Shown here piece after piece: positions 30,511 to 39,132 of a stretch of 64,000 nt of DNA. Both the position numbers and the translations under genes were made by a program. Each line of letters starts with the position of its first letter. Position 1 is the first letter of the stretch. Below the pieces are notes generated by a model. It was given only the letters and a program-made list of their open reading frames with translations. It did no database searches and was not told the origin of the DNA. Location of the stretch: contig NZ_BAGM01000082.1 of the NCBI RefSeq assembly GCF_000308855.1, positions 1 through 64,000 of the forward strand. The letters are read 5' to 3'. The DNA is from Nocardia veterana NBRC 100344 (GTDB taxonomy: Bacteria > Actinomycetota > Actinomycetes > Mycobacteriales > Mycobacteriaceae).

Positions 30511-31590
30511 ATGAGCGCGGATCTGATCGTGTGCGGGCTCGGGCCCGCCGGCCGGGCGCTGGCGCACCGCGCGGCGATGCACGGACTGACGGTCACGGCG
30601 GTCGACCCCCACCCCGGACACCGCTGGACCGCGACCTACGGCGCCTGGGCCGACGAACTGCCGGACTGGCTGCCGGAGCGAGTGGTCGCGGCCCGGGATC
30701 CACGTCCCACCGCCTGGGGCACCCGCCGCCGCGTACTGTCGCGCGAGTACCTGGTCTTCGACACCGCCGCCCTCCAGGACGCCCTGACCAGCGGCGGGGT
30801 GCACGTGGTCGCCGACCGCGTCGTGGCGGTCGAACCCACCGGCCGGGTCCGCACGGGATCCGGGAAGGTGCTGCGGGCCGACCGCGTGGTCGATGCGCGT
30901 GGGCTCGCGCGCGGTCCGCGCCGCGCCGAACAGACGGCGTACGGGCTGGTCCTCCCCCGGCCGCACGAGGCCCCCACACTCTTCATGGACTGGCGGCGCG
31001 ACAACGGCGCGAGCGCCGCGGAGCCGCCGTCGTTCCTGTACGCGATTCCGCTCGGCGGCGACCGCATGCTGTTCGAGGAGACCTGTCTGGCCGGTCTGCC
31101 GGCGCTCGGGATCGACCGGCTCCGCCGGCGCCTCGAGCATCGGTTACGGTGCCGCGGAATCGCGTTCGACGGCAGTGCGCCGGTCGAGCGGGTGCGGTTC
31201 CCGGTCGAGGGCGGTCGCCCTCGCGACAGCGCATTCGGCGCCGCGGGGGCGCTGGTCCATCCGGCGACCGGTTACGGCGTCGCGGCGGCACTCGCCGCCG
31301 CCGACCCCGTCGCTCGCGGGCACTCGCTGTGGCCGGTCTCGGCCCGGATGGTGCACACCCTCCGCCTGGCCGGCCTGCGCGCGCTGCTGGCATTGCCGCC
31401 GCACGAACTGCCGGCCTTCTTCGACGCCTTCTTCGCGCTGCCCGAACCGCTGCAACGCGCGTATCTGTCCGGTCGTACCGATGTGCGCGGCACCGCCGCG
31501 GCGATGGGCCTGCTGTTCCGGGAACTGCCGTGGCCGCTGCGTCGGATCCTGGTGGCGGCGTCGGCGGGCCTGACGCGCGCTCAGCGGTGA
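30511..31590 (+). CDS. Lycopene cyclase, CrtL/CrtY type
   Basis: A 359-residue flavoprotein of the lycopene beta-cyclase family, which closes the ionone rings of carotenoids. Seen are the dinucleotide motif VCGLGPAGRALAHRAAMHGL (residues 7-26), the family-typical WTATYGAWADELPDWL, FMDWR, YAIPLGGDRMLFEETCLA and the C-terminal GALVHPATGYGVAAALAAADP. No crtE, crtB or crtI gene is nearby, so it is an orphan here. Its end overlaps the end of the convergent PP2C gene by 10 bases. Ring type (beta or gamma) and one- or two-end action cannot be told. Confidence 0.85.
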   Translation: MSADLIVCGLGPAGRALAHRAAMHGLTVTAVDPHPGHRWTATYGAWADELPDWLPERVVAARDPRPTAWGTRRRVLSREYLVFDTAALQDALTSGGVHVVADRVVAVEPTGRVRTGSGKVLRADRVVDARGLARGPRRAEQTAYGLVLPRPHEAPTLFMDWRRDNGASAAEPPSFLYAIPLGGDRMLFEETCLAGLPALGIDRLRRRLEHRLRCRGIAFDGSAPVERVRFPVEGGRPRDSAFGAAGALVHPATGYGVAAALAAADPVARGHSLWPVSARMVHTLRLAGLRALLALPPHELPAFFDAFFALPEPLQRAYLSGRTDVRGTAAAMGLLFRELPWPLRRILVAASAGLTRAQR

Positions 31591-32321
31591 TCGAAGACCA
31601 ATGCGGTGGTGTTGTCGGTGGCGCCGGCGGCGATCGCGGCCTCGACCAGGACGTCGGCAGCGGTGGCGGCCGAATCCGCCTCGGCGAGAATGCGTTTCAC
31701 CTCGGTCATGGCCAGTGTCTTGTGCACACCGTCGGTGCTGAGCAGCCAGCGTCCGCTGCCGATGCCGGTCATACCGTGGCCGACCGACTCCGGCCGGACG
31801 GTCCGGGCGGAGGTCGTCACCATGTGGTGCATACGCGGCGCGACGGTGATGCCGCGCGCGTTCATCAATTCGGCGACGGTGTGATCACTGGTGATCTGAT
31901 GCAGGACCCGCCCGTTCCAGTGGTAGGCGCGGCAGTCGCCGACCCACGCGATATCACAGGGGCCGTCCAGACGATCGGGAGTCGGGCAGACCGCGACCAC
32001 CACGACGCTGTCGGCCGAGGGTTCGGGGAATTCCCGCAGCAGTTGTTCCTGTGCGGCAAGGATTCCCGCGACGGCACTGCCGCCGACGGCGACCCGCGCC
32101 GCGACCTGGGCAACCGTCCGAGCCGCCCGGGCGGCGAGCAGATGGTCGCCGATACCGTCGGCCACGGCGAAGGCACTGCGCCCGATCGCGGAGTCGATAT
32201 ATCCCGACACCGCATCCGCATTGATCGAGCGACCGCCGCGCCGACTCACCGAATGCGCCGTGATCCCGGTGAGTCGCATCAACTCACGCCGGGTGATTGC
32301 CGTCGTCACCGCTGTATGCAC
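31581..32321 (-). CDS. PP2C-family Ser/Thr protein phosphatase
   Basis: A 246-residue single-domain PPM phosphatase. Metal-binding motifs appear in order: RGGRSINADA (residues 27-36), FAVADGIGDHLLAARAA (about 51-67), WVGDCRAYHW, SDHTVAELM, LLSTDGVHKTL and ATDNTTALV. It needs Mn or Mg and would remove phosphate from Ser/Thr of proteins, opposite to PknB-type kinases; none is adjacent. No membrane helix, so cytoplasmic. The final bases overlap the lycopene cyclase gene. Confidence 0.88.
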   Translation of the reverse strand: MHTAVTTAITRRELMRLTGITAHSVSRRGGRSINADAVSGYIDSAIGRSAFAVADGIGDHLLAARAARTVAQVAARVAVGGSAVAGILAAQEQLLREFPEPSADSVVVVAVCPTPDRLDGPCDIAWVGDCRAYHWNGRVLHQITSDHTVAELMNARGITVAPRMHHMVTTSARTVRPESVGHGMTGIGSGRWLLSTDGVHKTLAMTEVKRILAEADSAATAADVLVEAAIAAGATDNTTALVFDHR

Positions 32322-32679
32322 GGCCGACCTCCTCGACTGCCCCTGCCGACTGCGGTTCCGTCCTCCTCGGCGGCGAACACCTGTCCTCGCCGCCGAACCT
32401 GCCCTGAACAGAACTGCCTGACCAAACTATGTCAGTCCGGGCCGTGCTCAACCTGTGAAAACGGGCACGAGTTCATTACGGGCGGCCGCCGCCACGGCCG
32501 GATCAAGCCACCGACCCCACGGTGGCGGCCCGAAATGTCCGGACCCGCGCGGGTGAATCGGACGGGCGACCGCCCGTGTAACCCGTCCGACGCCGCGGCT
32601 TCGCCACATCGTGACCGGCGGGAGCGGCGAAGCAGCGGCTTCGGCCCGGCACAGCCGACCGGTCCGGACGGCAGAGCGC
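32322..32679. other. Non-coding stretch between PP2C and M3 peptidase genes
   Basis: About 360 bases with no credible gene. It must carry the PP2C promoter. A small hairpin (ACGGGCG / CGCCCGT, 32562-32577) lies about 100 bases past the M3 peptidase stop and may help end that transcript. Nothing else recognised. Confidence 0.4.
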
Positions 32680-34611
32680 TCAGGACGCGGTCACCGGTGT
32701 GGGTGTGCGGTCCAGCCAGGTCGCGAACGCGTCGAAGGTGAACGGTCGGCCGAGGAAGTCCGCCACCGACTCCGCGGCGTCGCGGACGCCGCCCGGGGCG
32801 AGGACGCGATCGCGATAGCGTTGCGCCACAGCGGGTTCGAACAGATCCGCCGGGTCGAAGGCGGAGAACAGGTCCTTCGCGATCACCAGACTCCACAGGT
32901 AGGTGTAGTACGCGGAGGTGTAGCCGGCGAGATGGCCGAACGACGCCTGGAAGTGCGTATTCGGCAGCCCGGCGACCCGGCTGTGCCGGGACACGGCAGC
33001 GGTGACCAGCGCGTCGTGGTCGGCGGGCCGGTCCTGATGCAGCAGATAGGACACCTCGGTGTAGCCGACCTGGGTGAGGATGGCGATCCCCTTGCCGAAA
33101 TCTTTCGCCGCCCGCATCCGGTCCACCAGCTCCGAGGGAATGGCAGCGCCGGTCTCGTCGACGGCGAAGCTCGCGAGAACCGCTGCGTCCCACGCCCATT
33201 CCTCGAGCATCTGCGACGGCGCCTCGACGAAGTCCCATTCCGTGGCCACCCCGGAGAACCGCGCCCACCGCTGCCGCCCGCCGAGAACGTGATGGATCAG
33301 GTGCCCGAATTCGTGGAACAGCGTCACCACGTGCTGATGTTCCATCAGGCCACGGGAGAAGTTGCACACCAGCACGCCCTCGGGCAACAGACGCCCGGTC
33401 ACCCCGCCGACCAGATCGAATTGCGCGGCGTGCTTGTATTTGCCCTCGCGCGGATGCAGATCCAGATAGATCCGCCCCCGTCGCTCACCGTCGGCGTACA
33501 CGTCGTAGACGGTGACCTCCGGATGCCAGCGCGGGACGTCCACGGGCCGGTACTCGAGGCCGAACAGCCGGCCGGTGACCTCGAGCAGGCCGGCGCGCAC
33601 CCGGGAGAAATCGAAATAGCGGCGTACCTCCCGCGCGTCGACGTCGTATTGCTCCCGCCGGACGAGTTCGGTGTAGTAGCCGACCTCGGAGCGATCGATG
33701 TGGGCGGCGGTGGGATCGTCCCGGCGCCCCCGGGCGAGCAGGGTATCGAGGTCGCGCCGGCCCGCCGCGTCCGCGGCCTCGGCGACCCGCTCGACGAACG
33801 CGGCGATGGCGGCGCCGCTGCCGATCATCTTGACCTCGGCGTCGTAATCGGGCCAGCTGTCGAAACCGAGCAGCCGGGCCTTCTCGTCCCGGAGGTCCAG
33901 GATCTCGTGCAGCACAGCGTCATTGGCGGGCCAGCCGCGGCTTTCGAACTCCGCCGTCAGGTCCCGCCGGGCCGCGGCGTCGCGGGCGTAGGTGCGGAAC
34001 GGGAGATAGTCCGGGTAGTCGGTCGTGATCGTGACCAGTCCATCGGCGCCGGGCGGATGCGCGGTGACGAAGTCGGCCGGGAGACCGTCGAGCCGCTCGG
34101 GCGGGACCCGGACGGCTCGGACGTCTTCGCGGATGGTCCGGCCGAATTCCTGCTCCAGCACGGTGAGGCGCTCGGAGATCTCGCGGAGCCGATCCCGCGT
34201 CGCATCGTCGCGGTCCACACCGGCGCGGCGGAAGTCGCGCAGGACGTGCGCCCGCATCCGTGCCGACGCGTCGTCCGGAGTCGCCGGGTCGGTGGCGGCG
34301 ACGAGGTCGTAGAGCTCGCGATCGAGATCGCGAGCGGTCCTGGCGCGTTCGACTTCCTGGAGCAATTCGTCGGCCAGCCGCCGCACCTCGGCATCCGGAT
34401 GCACTTCGGCGAACAGGTGCGCGGCCGAACCGGCGTCGCGCAGTGCGATGTCGGCGTCGTTCCACCGCTCGAGCACCTCGACGGTGTCACCGGGTGTCGC
34501 GGCCTTCAGCTGCGCCACCGTCTCCGCGGCCGTCCGCAGCCCGCCGCGGACGTAGTCGTCGAGCCATTCGGGCCAATCGGCTTTCGGCAGGGCAAGCGGT
34601 TCAGTGGTCAT
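32680..34611 (-). CDS. M3-family oligopeptidase (thimet type)
   Basis: A 643-residue zinc metallopeptidase of family M3, normal length. The active-site motif is FHEFGHLIHHVLGG (His-Glu-x-x-His at about residue 435), with the third ligand Glu in EAPSQMLEEWAWD downstream. M3 enzymes degrade short peptides, roughly 5-17 residues, in the cytoplasm. No signal peptide. It starts 28 bases after the stop of the methyltransferase gene, so the two form an operon. Fewer Met/Cys and high Arg/Asp content match the surroundings; no sign of transfer. Confidence 0.93.
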   Translation of the reverse strand: MTTEPLALPKADWPEWLDDYVRGGLRTAAETVAQLKAATPGDTVEVLERWNDADIALRDAGSAAHLFAEVHPDAEVRRLADELLQEVERARTARDLDRELYDLVAATDPATPDDASARMRAHVLRDFRRAGVDRDDATRDRLREISERLTVLEQEFGRTIREDVRAVRVPPERLDGLPADFVTAHPPGADGLVTITTDYPDYLPFRTYARDAAARRDLTAEFESRGWPANDAVLHEILDLRDEKARLLGFDSWPDYDAEVKMIGSGAAIAAFVERVAEAADAAGRRDLDTLLARGRRDDPTAAHIDRSEVGYYTELVRREQYDVDAREVRRYFDFSRVRAGLLEVTGRLFGLEYRPVDVPRWHPEVTVYDVYADGERRGRIYLDLHPREGKYKHAAQFDLVGGVTGRLLPEGVLVCNFSRGLMEHQHVVTLFHEFGHLIHHVLGGRQRWARFSGVATEWDFVEAPSQMLEEWAWDAAVLASFAVDETGAAIPSELVDRMRAAKDFGKGIAILTQVGYTEVSYLLHQDRPADHDALVTAAVSRHSRVAGLPNTHFQASFGHLAGYTSAYYTYLWSLVIAKDLFSAFDPADLFEPAVAQRYRDRVLAPGGVRDAAESVADFLGRPFTFDAFATWLDRTPTPVTAS

Positions 34612-34639
34612 GCTCAGACTCTAACCACGGGCACAGCCG

Positions 34640-35254
34640 TCATCGGCCGCCCGAGAACACCGCCACCACGAAGTCGGACCGATCGGTGAACGGCCGCAGG
34701 TCCCAGCTGGCCAGGCGGATATCGAGCCGCAGCCCGGCCTGCTCGGCGTCGGCGAAGAACTCTCCGAACTCGTAGCCACGGTCGGCGCCGAAGCCGATCA
34801 CCACCCGGCCGGCCGGGGCGAGATGGCGGGCGAATCCGGCCAGCACCGTCGCCCGGGTGGAGGGGGCGAGGAAGGTCATCACATTGCCCGCACAGACGAT
34901 GGCGTCGAAATCGGCGGCGATCCCCCGGGCCGGCAGATCCAATTCGGCGAGATCGCCGACCACCCAGGTCGGCCCTGGGTAGTCCTGTTCGGCAGCGGCG
35001 ATCAACACCGGGTCGACGTCGACCCCGACCACGACGTGCCCGGCTCGATGCAGGTAACCACCGGTCCTCCCGGGTCCGCAGCCCGCATCCAGCACCCGGC
35101 TGCCGCGGGCGAGCATCGCATCGACCAGCCGCGCTTCCCCGAAGATGTCGGTACCCTCCGCCGCCAGCGTCCGGAAGCGTTCCACGTACCACGTCGAATG
35201 CGCCGGATCGGCCGCGGTGATCTCCTCCCACCGGCTGCGGGTACGTTCACTCAT
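34640..35254 (-). CDS. Class I SAM-dependent methyltransferase
   Basis: A 204-residue Rossmann-fold methyltransferase. Motif I is VLDAGCGPGRTGGYL (about residues 54-68), motif II VVGVDVDPVLIAAA, and the motif after strand 4 FDAIVCAGNVMTFLAPS. The acceptor is unknown. The ATG follows AGGAGGAG. It is the first gene of a two-gene unit with the M3 oligopeptidase. Confidence 0.88.
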   Translation of the reverse strand: MSERTRSRWEEITAADPAHSTWYVERFRTLAAEGTDIFGEARLVDAMLARGSRVLDAGCGPGRTGGYLHRAGHVVVGVDVDPVLIAAAEQDYPGPTWVVGDLAELDLPARGIAADFDAIVCAGNVMTFLAPSTRATVLAGFARHLAPAGRVVIGFGADRGYEFGEFFADAEQAGLRLDIRLASWDLRPFTDRSDFVVAVFSGGR

Positions 35255-35455
35255 CCTCGACTCCTCCTCGATCACCCCTCGTCCCACCCTGCCACGACTG
35301 CATCGGGTGCGAAGCGGCAGCTCAGCGTCGGGGGTCGAGCGCGGGCCAGGATCCGAACTTTGCGTGCAAACCTCAGCGAGAAGGCCGGAAACTCCCCGGA
35401 ACCGCCGCGGTCGGCACGAAAAGTTCACCCGGGCCGGGCGGGCGCGTGCCGGCGA

Positions 35456-35602
35456 TCAGTACGCGAGGAAGAGGATTTCTTCGCGGGAGTAGTCGTGACC
35501 GGGGTGATTGTCGGCCAGGTGTTTCTGCGTCTTCTCGACGAGATCGTCCTCGTCGGTGCCGACGATGTACTCGCCGCAGGGGCAGCCCAGTCTGGTCTTC
35601 AA
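35456..35602 (-). CDS. DUF1059-like small Cys-motif protein
   Basis: A 48-residue protein, too short for most gene finders, reading LKTRLGCPCGEYIVGTDEDD and then a helical segment ending in LFLAY. The CPCGEYI start, the Asp-rich turn, and the H-x4-HPGHDYS histidines match the DUF1059 family of small proteins, perhaps metal-binding. The start is TTG with GGAG eight bases upstream. Monocistronic by position. Role unknown. Confidence 0.7.
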   Translation of the reverse strand: MKTRLGCPCGEYIVGTDEDDLVEKTQKHLADNHPGHDYSREEILFLAY

Positions 35603-35670
35603 CGTCGTTCTCCATCGGTCGGGCTGGACGTGTCGTTCGGTGTCACCTTAGGCACATTCCGTGTCCTCCG

Positions 35671-36276
35671 TCACCTCCGGTGACCGGCGCGCGCGGTCTC
35701 CGGGACGCCGGATTCCGCGCATACGGCGGCTCTGATCTCGGCGAATACCGCGGCTGTAACGTGTGACAATTCGTCGGCGGAGGAATCGTCGAGCCAGCGA
35801 TCGAAGGCGAGTCCGAAGGCGATCGTCGCCACCTGCGCGCACAGCACGGCCGTCGAGGCGGAAACACCCGCCGCCCGCAATGCCCCGGCCAGTTCGTCGC
35901 CGAGCACCGCCATCTTCCGCAGCTCGCGCTCCTGCAGTCCCGGATTCGCGGCGATCACCGCCCGACGCTGCCGCTGCAGGTCCCGCTGATCGGGGATCCG
36001 GTCCGCCGCCGCCTGTACCGCCGCGATCGCGATTTCCATGGGCTCAGCGGAATCCGGCGCCGCCGCAACGGCTTCCATGATCGCGCGGCCCAGCAACTCC
36101 TGTCCGCCGAACAACACCTCCCGCTTGTCGGCGAAATGCCGGAAGAAGGTGCGCTCGGTGAGGCCGGCCCGCTCGGCGATCTCGGCAACCGTGGTCTCGT
36201 CGAACCCGCGCTCGGCGTACAGCTCGAGCGCCGCCTTTGCCAGCCGGCCGCGCGCGTTGGGTTCCCATCGACTCAT
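35671..36276 (-). CDS. TetR-family transcriptional regulator
   Basis: A 201-residue TetR protein with HTH at residues 10-55 (ALELYAERGFDETTVAEIAERAGLTERTFFRHFADKREVLF). A GGAGG ribosome binding site precedes the chosen ATG (MSRWEPNARG); the reading frame extends 11 codons upstream but that part overlaps a perfect palindrome, evidently the operator. It therefore most likely represses itself and perhaps the divergent ATP-grasp gene. Ligand unknown. Confidence 0.9.
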   Translation of the reverse strand: MSRWEPNARGRLAKAALELYAERGFDETTVAEIAERAGLTERTFFRHFADKREVLFGGQELLGRAIMEAVAAAPDSAEPMEIAIAAVQAAADRIPDQRDLQRQRRAVIAANPGLQERELRKMAVLGDELAGALRAAGVSASTAVLCAQVATIAFGLAFDRWLDDSSADELSHVTAAVFAEIRAAVCAESGVPETARAGHRR

Positions 36277-36292
36277 GACCCGATCCTCCGTG

Positions 36293-36309
36293 ATGACAGT
36301 TGCTGTCAT
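36293..36309. promoter_or_regulatory. TetR operator palindrome
   Basis: ATGACAGTTGCTGTCAT is a perfect palindrome with 7-base arms around TTG, placed 17 bases upstream of the TetR start codon. TGACAG/CTGTCA sites are typical of TetR repressors of this subtype, so autorepression is likely. Confidence 0.75.
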
Positions 36310-36445
36310 TCAGGCTACCGGCCATCCGGACGCGCAGCCGTAGCGGTTCCGGTCCGGCGAATCCCACCCGGCAGGTCGATACGGCCGAAACCCCGGTCCG
36401 ACCCTCGAATTCGGCAGATCGGTGTGCGTGCGCCAGGATGGACCG

Positions 36446-37324
36446 ATGATCGTGCTGGTTCCCGCCGATGTGCTGCACCCCGCACGGGCCGACGCCCACT
36501 TCGCCGCGGAAGCCGAGGCCGCCCGGGCGGCGGGCATGGAGGTCGCCCTCGTCGACCACGACGCGCTGACCCGCCCCGAACCCACCGATGCCGCCGCAGC
36601 CGTGCGCCGGGTGCGCGCCGCGGGGCCGGCCGTCTATCGGGGATGGATGCTGCGCACCGACCGGTACGCCGCCTTCGACGACGCCCTGCGCGCGCGGGGC
36701 GTGACGCTGTGCACGACGGCGCCACAGTATCGTCGTGCGCACGAATTTCCCGGCTGGTACGACATATTCCGCCGGCACACACCCGAGTCGCGCTGGACCC
36801 ACGGCGCGCGACGCGACGACTTCGACCGTGCTCGAGGCGATCTGGGGACCGGCCCCGCCGTCGTCCGCGACTACACCAAATCCGTGAAGCACCATTGGCG
36901 CGAGGCGATGTACATTCCCGACCTCGCCGCCGGGGAGACGGCCTGGACCGTCGCCCGGCGACTGCATGACCTGCGCGGGTCCGACTTCACCGGCGGCTTC
37001 GTGGTGCGCCGATTCGAAGAGCTGGCCGCCGACGAGGTGCGCACCTGGTGGGTCGACGGGACCTGCCGACTGGTCGGACCGCATCCGGACTCCCCCGATC
37101 GCATGCCGGACCCCGCCCCCGATCCGCGCGTGGTCGAACCGCTGGTCCGCACGCTCGGATGCCGGTTCGTCACGGTCGATTTCGCCTTGCGCGCCGACGG
37201 CGTGTGGCGGGTGCTGGAGATCGGGGACGGACAGGTCAGCGACCGGCCCGCCACCCTCCCGGCACCGCAGTTGCTCCGTGCTCTCGCCCAACTCGACGAC
37301 CCGGGCAGCGGCCGCTCCACGTGA
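36446..37324 (+). CDS. ATP-grasp domain protein (DUF4343-like)
   Basis: A 292-residue protein of the ATP-grasp fold. The N-terminal part (1-110) is a Rossmann-like pre-domain with YRGWMLRTDRYAAF; the central GPAVVRDYTKSVKHHWREAM binds the nucleotide; GGFVVRRFEEL and the C-terminal CRFVTVDFALRADGVWRVLEIGDGQV supply the Mg ligands. Enzymes of this fold join a carboxylate to an amine or thiol at the cost of ATP; partner unknown. AGGATGG precedes the ATG. It is divergent to a TetR with a strong operator. It is not related in sequence to the MvdD-like enzyme at 6.9 kb beyond the fold. Confidence 0.75.
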   Translation: MIVLVPADVLHPARADAHFAAEAEAARAAGMEVALVDHDALTRPEPTDAAAAVRRVRAAGPAVYRGWMLRTDRYAAFDDALRARGVTLCTTAPQYRRAHEFPGWYDIFRRHTPESRWTHGARRDDFDRARGDLGTGPAVVRDYTKSVKHHWREAMYIPDLAAGETAWTVARRLHDLRGSDFTGGFVVRRFEELAADEVRTWWVDGTCRLVGPHPDSPDRMPDPAPDPRVVEPLVRTLGCRFVTVDFALRADGVWRVLEIGDGQVSDRPATLPAPQLLRALAQLDDPGSGRST

Positions 37325-37345
37325 TCCGGCGGCCGCGGCCGGACA

Positions 37346-38167
37346 TCAGTCGCGGTAGCGCTGCGCGAGCGTCGCGTATTCGTCGAGGGTGCGCAGCGAT
37401 TCCGATTCCGGCAGGGTCGGCAGCGCCAGCGTCACCCGCTGAACTCCCGCCTCGGCGTACGCGTCCAGCAGCGCCGGATCGGGCGCGGCCGGGGTGATCG
37501 CAACCGGGACATCGGTACCGGCGACGGGGGCCAATTGCGCCGGAACCTCGGCGGGATCGGCGACACCGTTGGGCACCCAGCCGATGCCGAGCCGGATGGC
37601 GCGTCGCGCCGCCGCCTCGCCACCACCGACGAAGATCGGCGGATGCGGGCGCTGTACCGGCTTCGGCCAGGCGAACATCGGATCGAAATCGACGAAGCGG
37701 CCGTGGTATTCGGCCAGATCCTGGGTCCAGATCGCCCGGATGGCCGCCAGTTGCTCGTCCAGCAGGGCGCCGCGGGTGCGCGGGTCGGTGCCGTGATCGG
37801 CCATCTCCTCACGGTTCCAGCCGACGCCCACCCCGAATACCACCCGTCCGCCGGAGAGGTGATCGAGGGTGGCCACTTCCTTGGCGGTGTGAATAGGATC
37901 GCGCTGGATCAGCAGGGTGACCCCGGTGCCGAGCACGAGCCGTTCGGTCACGGTGGCGACCGCCGCCAGCGCCACGAACGGATCGAAGGTGCGGTAGTAC
38001 ACCCGCGGGAGCTCACCGCCGCCCGGATATGCCGATTCCCGGCTCGCCGGGATGTGGGAATGCTCGGCGAGGAACAGCGACTCGAAACCGCGCTCTGCGA
38101 GCGCCGGTCCGAGCACGCGGGGGCTGATTCCTTCGTCGGTCAGGAAGGTGTTTACTCCGATCTGCAT
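37346..38167 (-). CDS. LLM-class F420-dependent oxidoreductase (TIGR03619-like)
   Basis: A 273-residue luciferase-like TIM-barrel enzyme. Family segments are MQIGVNTFLTDEGISP, FESLFLAEHSHIPASRESAYPGG, TVTERLVLGTGVTLLIQRDP and LSGGRVVFGVGVGWNREEMADHG. It fits the probable F420-dependent LLM oxidoreductases that are abundant in Mycobacteriales. It converges closely with the DUF4343-like ATP-grasp gene and is divergent to DUF4389 with a palindrome in the gap. Substrate unknown. Confidence 0.88.
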   Translation of the reverse strand: MQIGVNTFLTDEGISPRVLGPALAERGFESLFLAEHSHIPASRESAYPGGGELPRVYYRTFDPFVALAAVATVTERLVLGTGVTLLIQRDPIHTAKEVATLDHLSGGRVVFGVGVGWNREEMADHGTDPRTRGALLDEQLAAIRAIWTQDLAEYHGRFVDFDPMFAWPKPVQRPHPPIFVGGGEAAARRAIRLGIGWVPNGVADPAEVPAQLAPVAGTDVPVAITPAAPDPALLDAYAEAGVQRVTLALPTLPESESLRTLDEYATLAQRYRD

Positions 38168-38260
38168 ACGAGGCCGAACCTCGCGCGTGCGCCCGGCTAT
38201 TCCCGCCGCGCCGGCCGGGCGCCACGCGCCGCGCCCGAATTGCCCCGCTACCCCAGGCGA

Positions 38261-38277
38261 ATACGAAACAATCGTAT
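38261..38277. promoter_or_regulatory. Palindrome between LLM and DUF4389 genes
   Basis: ATACGAAACAATCGTAT has perfect 6-base arms around AACAA in an AT-rich patch of a GC-rich gap between divergent genes. It looks like a TetR-type operator; the protein that reads it is not encoded next to it. Confidence 0.5.
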
Positions 38278-38327
38278 CTATCCGAGGCGGCTCGCCGGTG
38301 AGCCGCTGCCGCCGAGAGGAGGCTGAT

Positions 38328-39029
38328 ATGCAGCCCGAGGCATCTCCCTACCCGGTCCGCGTCCGCGGCGATCTGGACCCCGCGCTGTCGCGCTGGCAGT
38401 GGATCGTCAAGTGGTTTCTGGCCATCCCGCACTACATCGTGTTGTTCTTCCTGCATATCGCCTATGCCGTGGTCACGGTCATCGCCTTCTTCGCGATTCT
38501 CATCACCGGCCGCTATCCCCGCGGGCTGTTCGATTTCAACGTCGGTGTGCTGCGCTGGTCCTGGCGAGTGCGCTTCTACGCGCTCTCCGCCCTCGGCACC
38601 GACCGATATCCGCCGTTCAGCCTGCAACCGGACGAGAACTATCCGGCCGACCTCGAGGTCGACTACCCCGACCGGCTGCACCGCGGGCTGGTTCTCGTGA
38701 AGTGGTGGCTGCTGGCGATCCCGCAGTACCTGGTCGTGTGGGCGTTCGTCGGTAGCTCACGCTATTGGGATACCGACGATCAGAGCATGGCGGTGGTGTG
38801 GATTCCGTTGCTGGGCATTCTGGTATTGATCGCCGCGATCGCCCTGCTGTTCACCGGCCGGTATCCGAACGGGCTGTTCGCCTTCGTCCTCGGGATGAAT
38901 CGGTGGACGCTGCGCGTGCGCGCCTACGTCTCGCTGATGCGCGACGAATATCCGCCGTTCCGTCTCGATCAGGGACCACGGGAACCCGCAATCGACACGC
39001 GCCCACCGGAATCCGGCTACCCCGGCTGA
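38328..39029 (+). CDS. DUF4389 membrane protein
   Basis: A 233-residue integral membrane protein with two similar halves: WQWIVKWFLAIPHYIVLFFL ... ITGRYPRGLFDFNVGVLRWSWRV and VKWWLLAIPQYLVVWAF ... FTGRYPNGLFAFVLGMNRWTLRV. Each half has two membrane helices followed by a conserved TGRYPxGLF motif, the mark of DUF4389. Both repeats end in a D.YPPF segment. Function unknown. GAGAGGAGG lies before the ATG. Confidence 0.88.
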   Translation: MQPEASPYPVRVRGDLDPALSRWQWIVKWFLAIPHYIVLFFLHIAYAVVTVIAFFAILITGRYPRGLFDFNVGVLRWSWRVRFYALSALGTDRYPPFSLQPDENYPADLEVDYPDRLHRGLVLVKWWLLAIPQYLVVWAFVGSSRYWDTDDQSMAVVWIPLLGILVLIAAIALLFTGRYPNGLFAFVLGMNRWTLRVRAYVSLMRDEYPPFRLDQGPREPAIDTRPPESGYPG

Positions 39030-39132
39030 TCGGTGGTCCCGTCGCCCGCAGCGGCGCCGACGCCTACAATCCGGCCTCGTGCTGCGGCGCTGCGGGGCGC
39101 CGGGCGGACGGGCCGAGCGAGGGGAGCGCCAC

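Noticed and set aside
32611..34689. A 692-codon open frame antisense to the M3 peptidase
   Set aside because: The sense product carries HEFGH and full M3 length; the antisense product has no family features.
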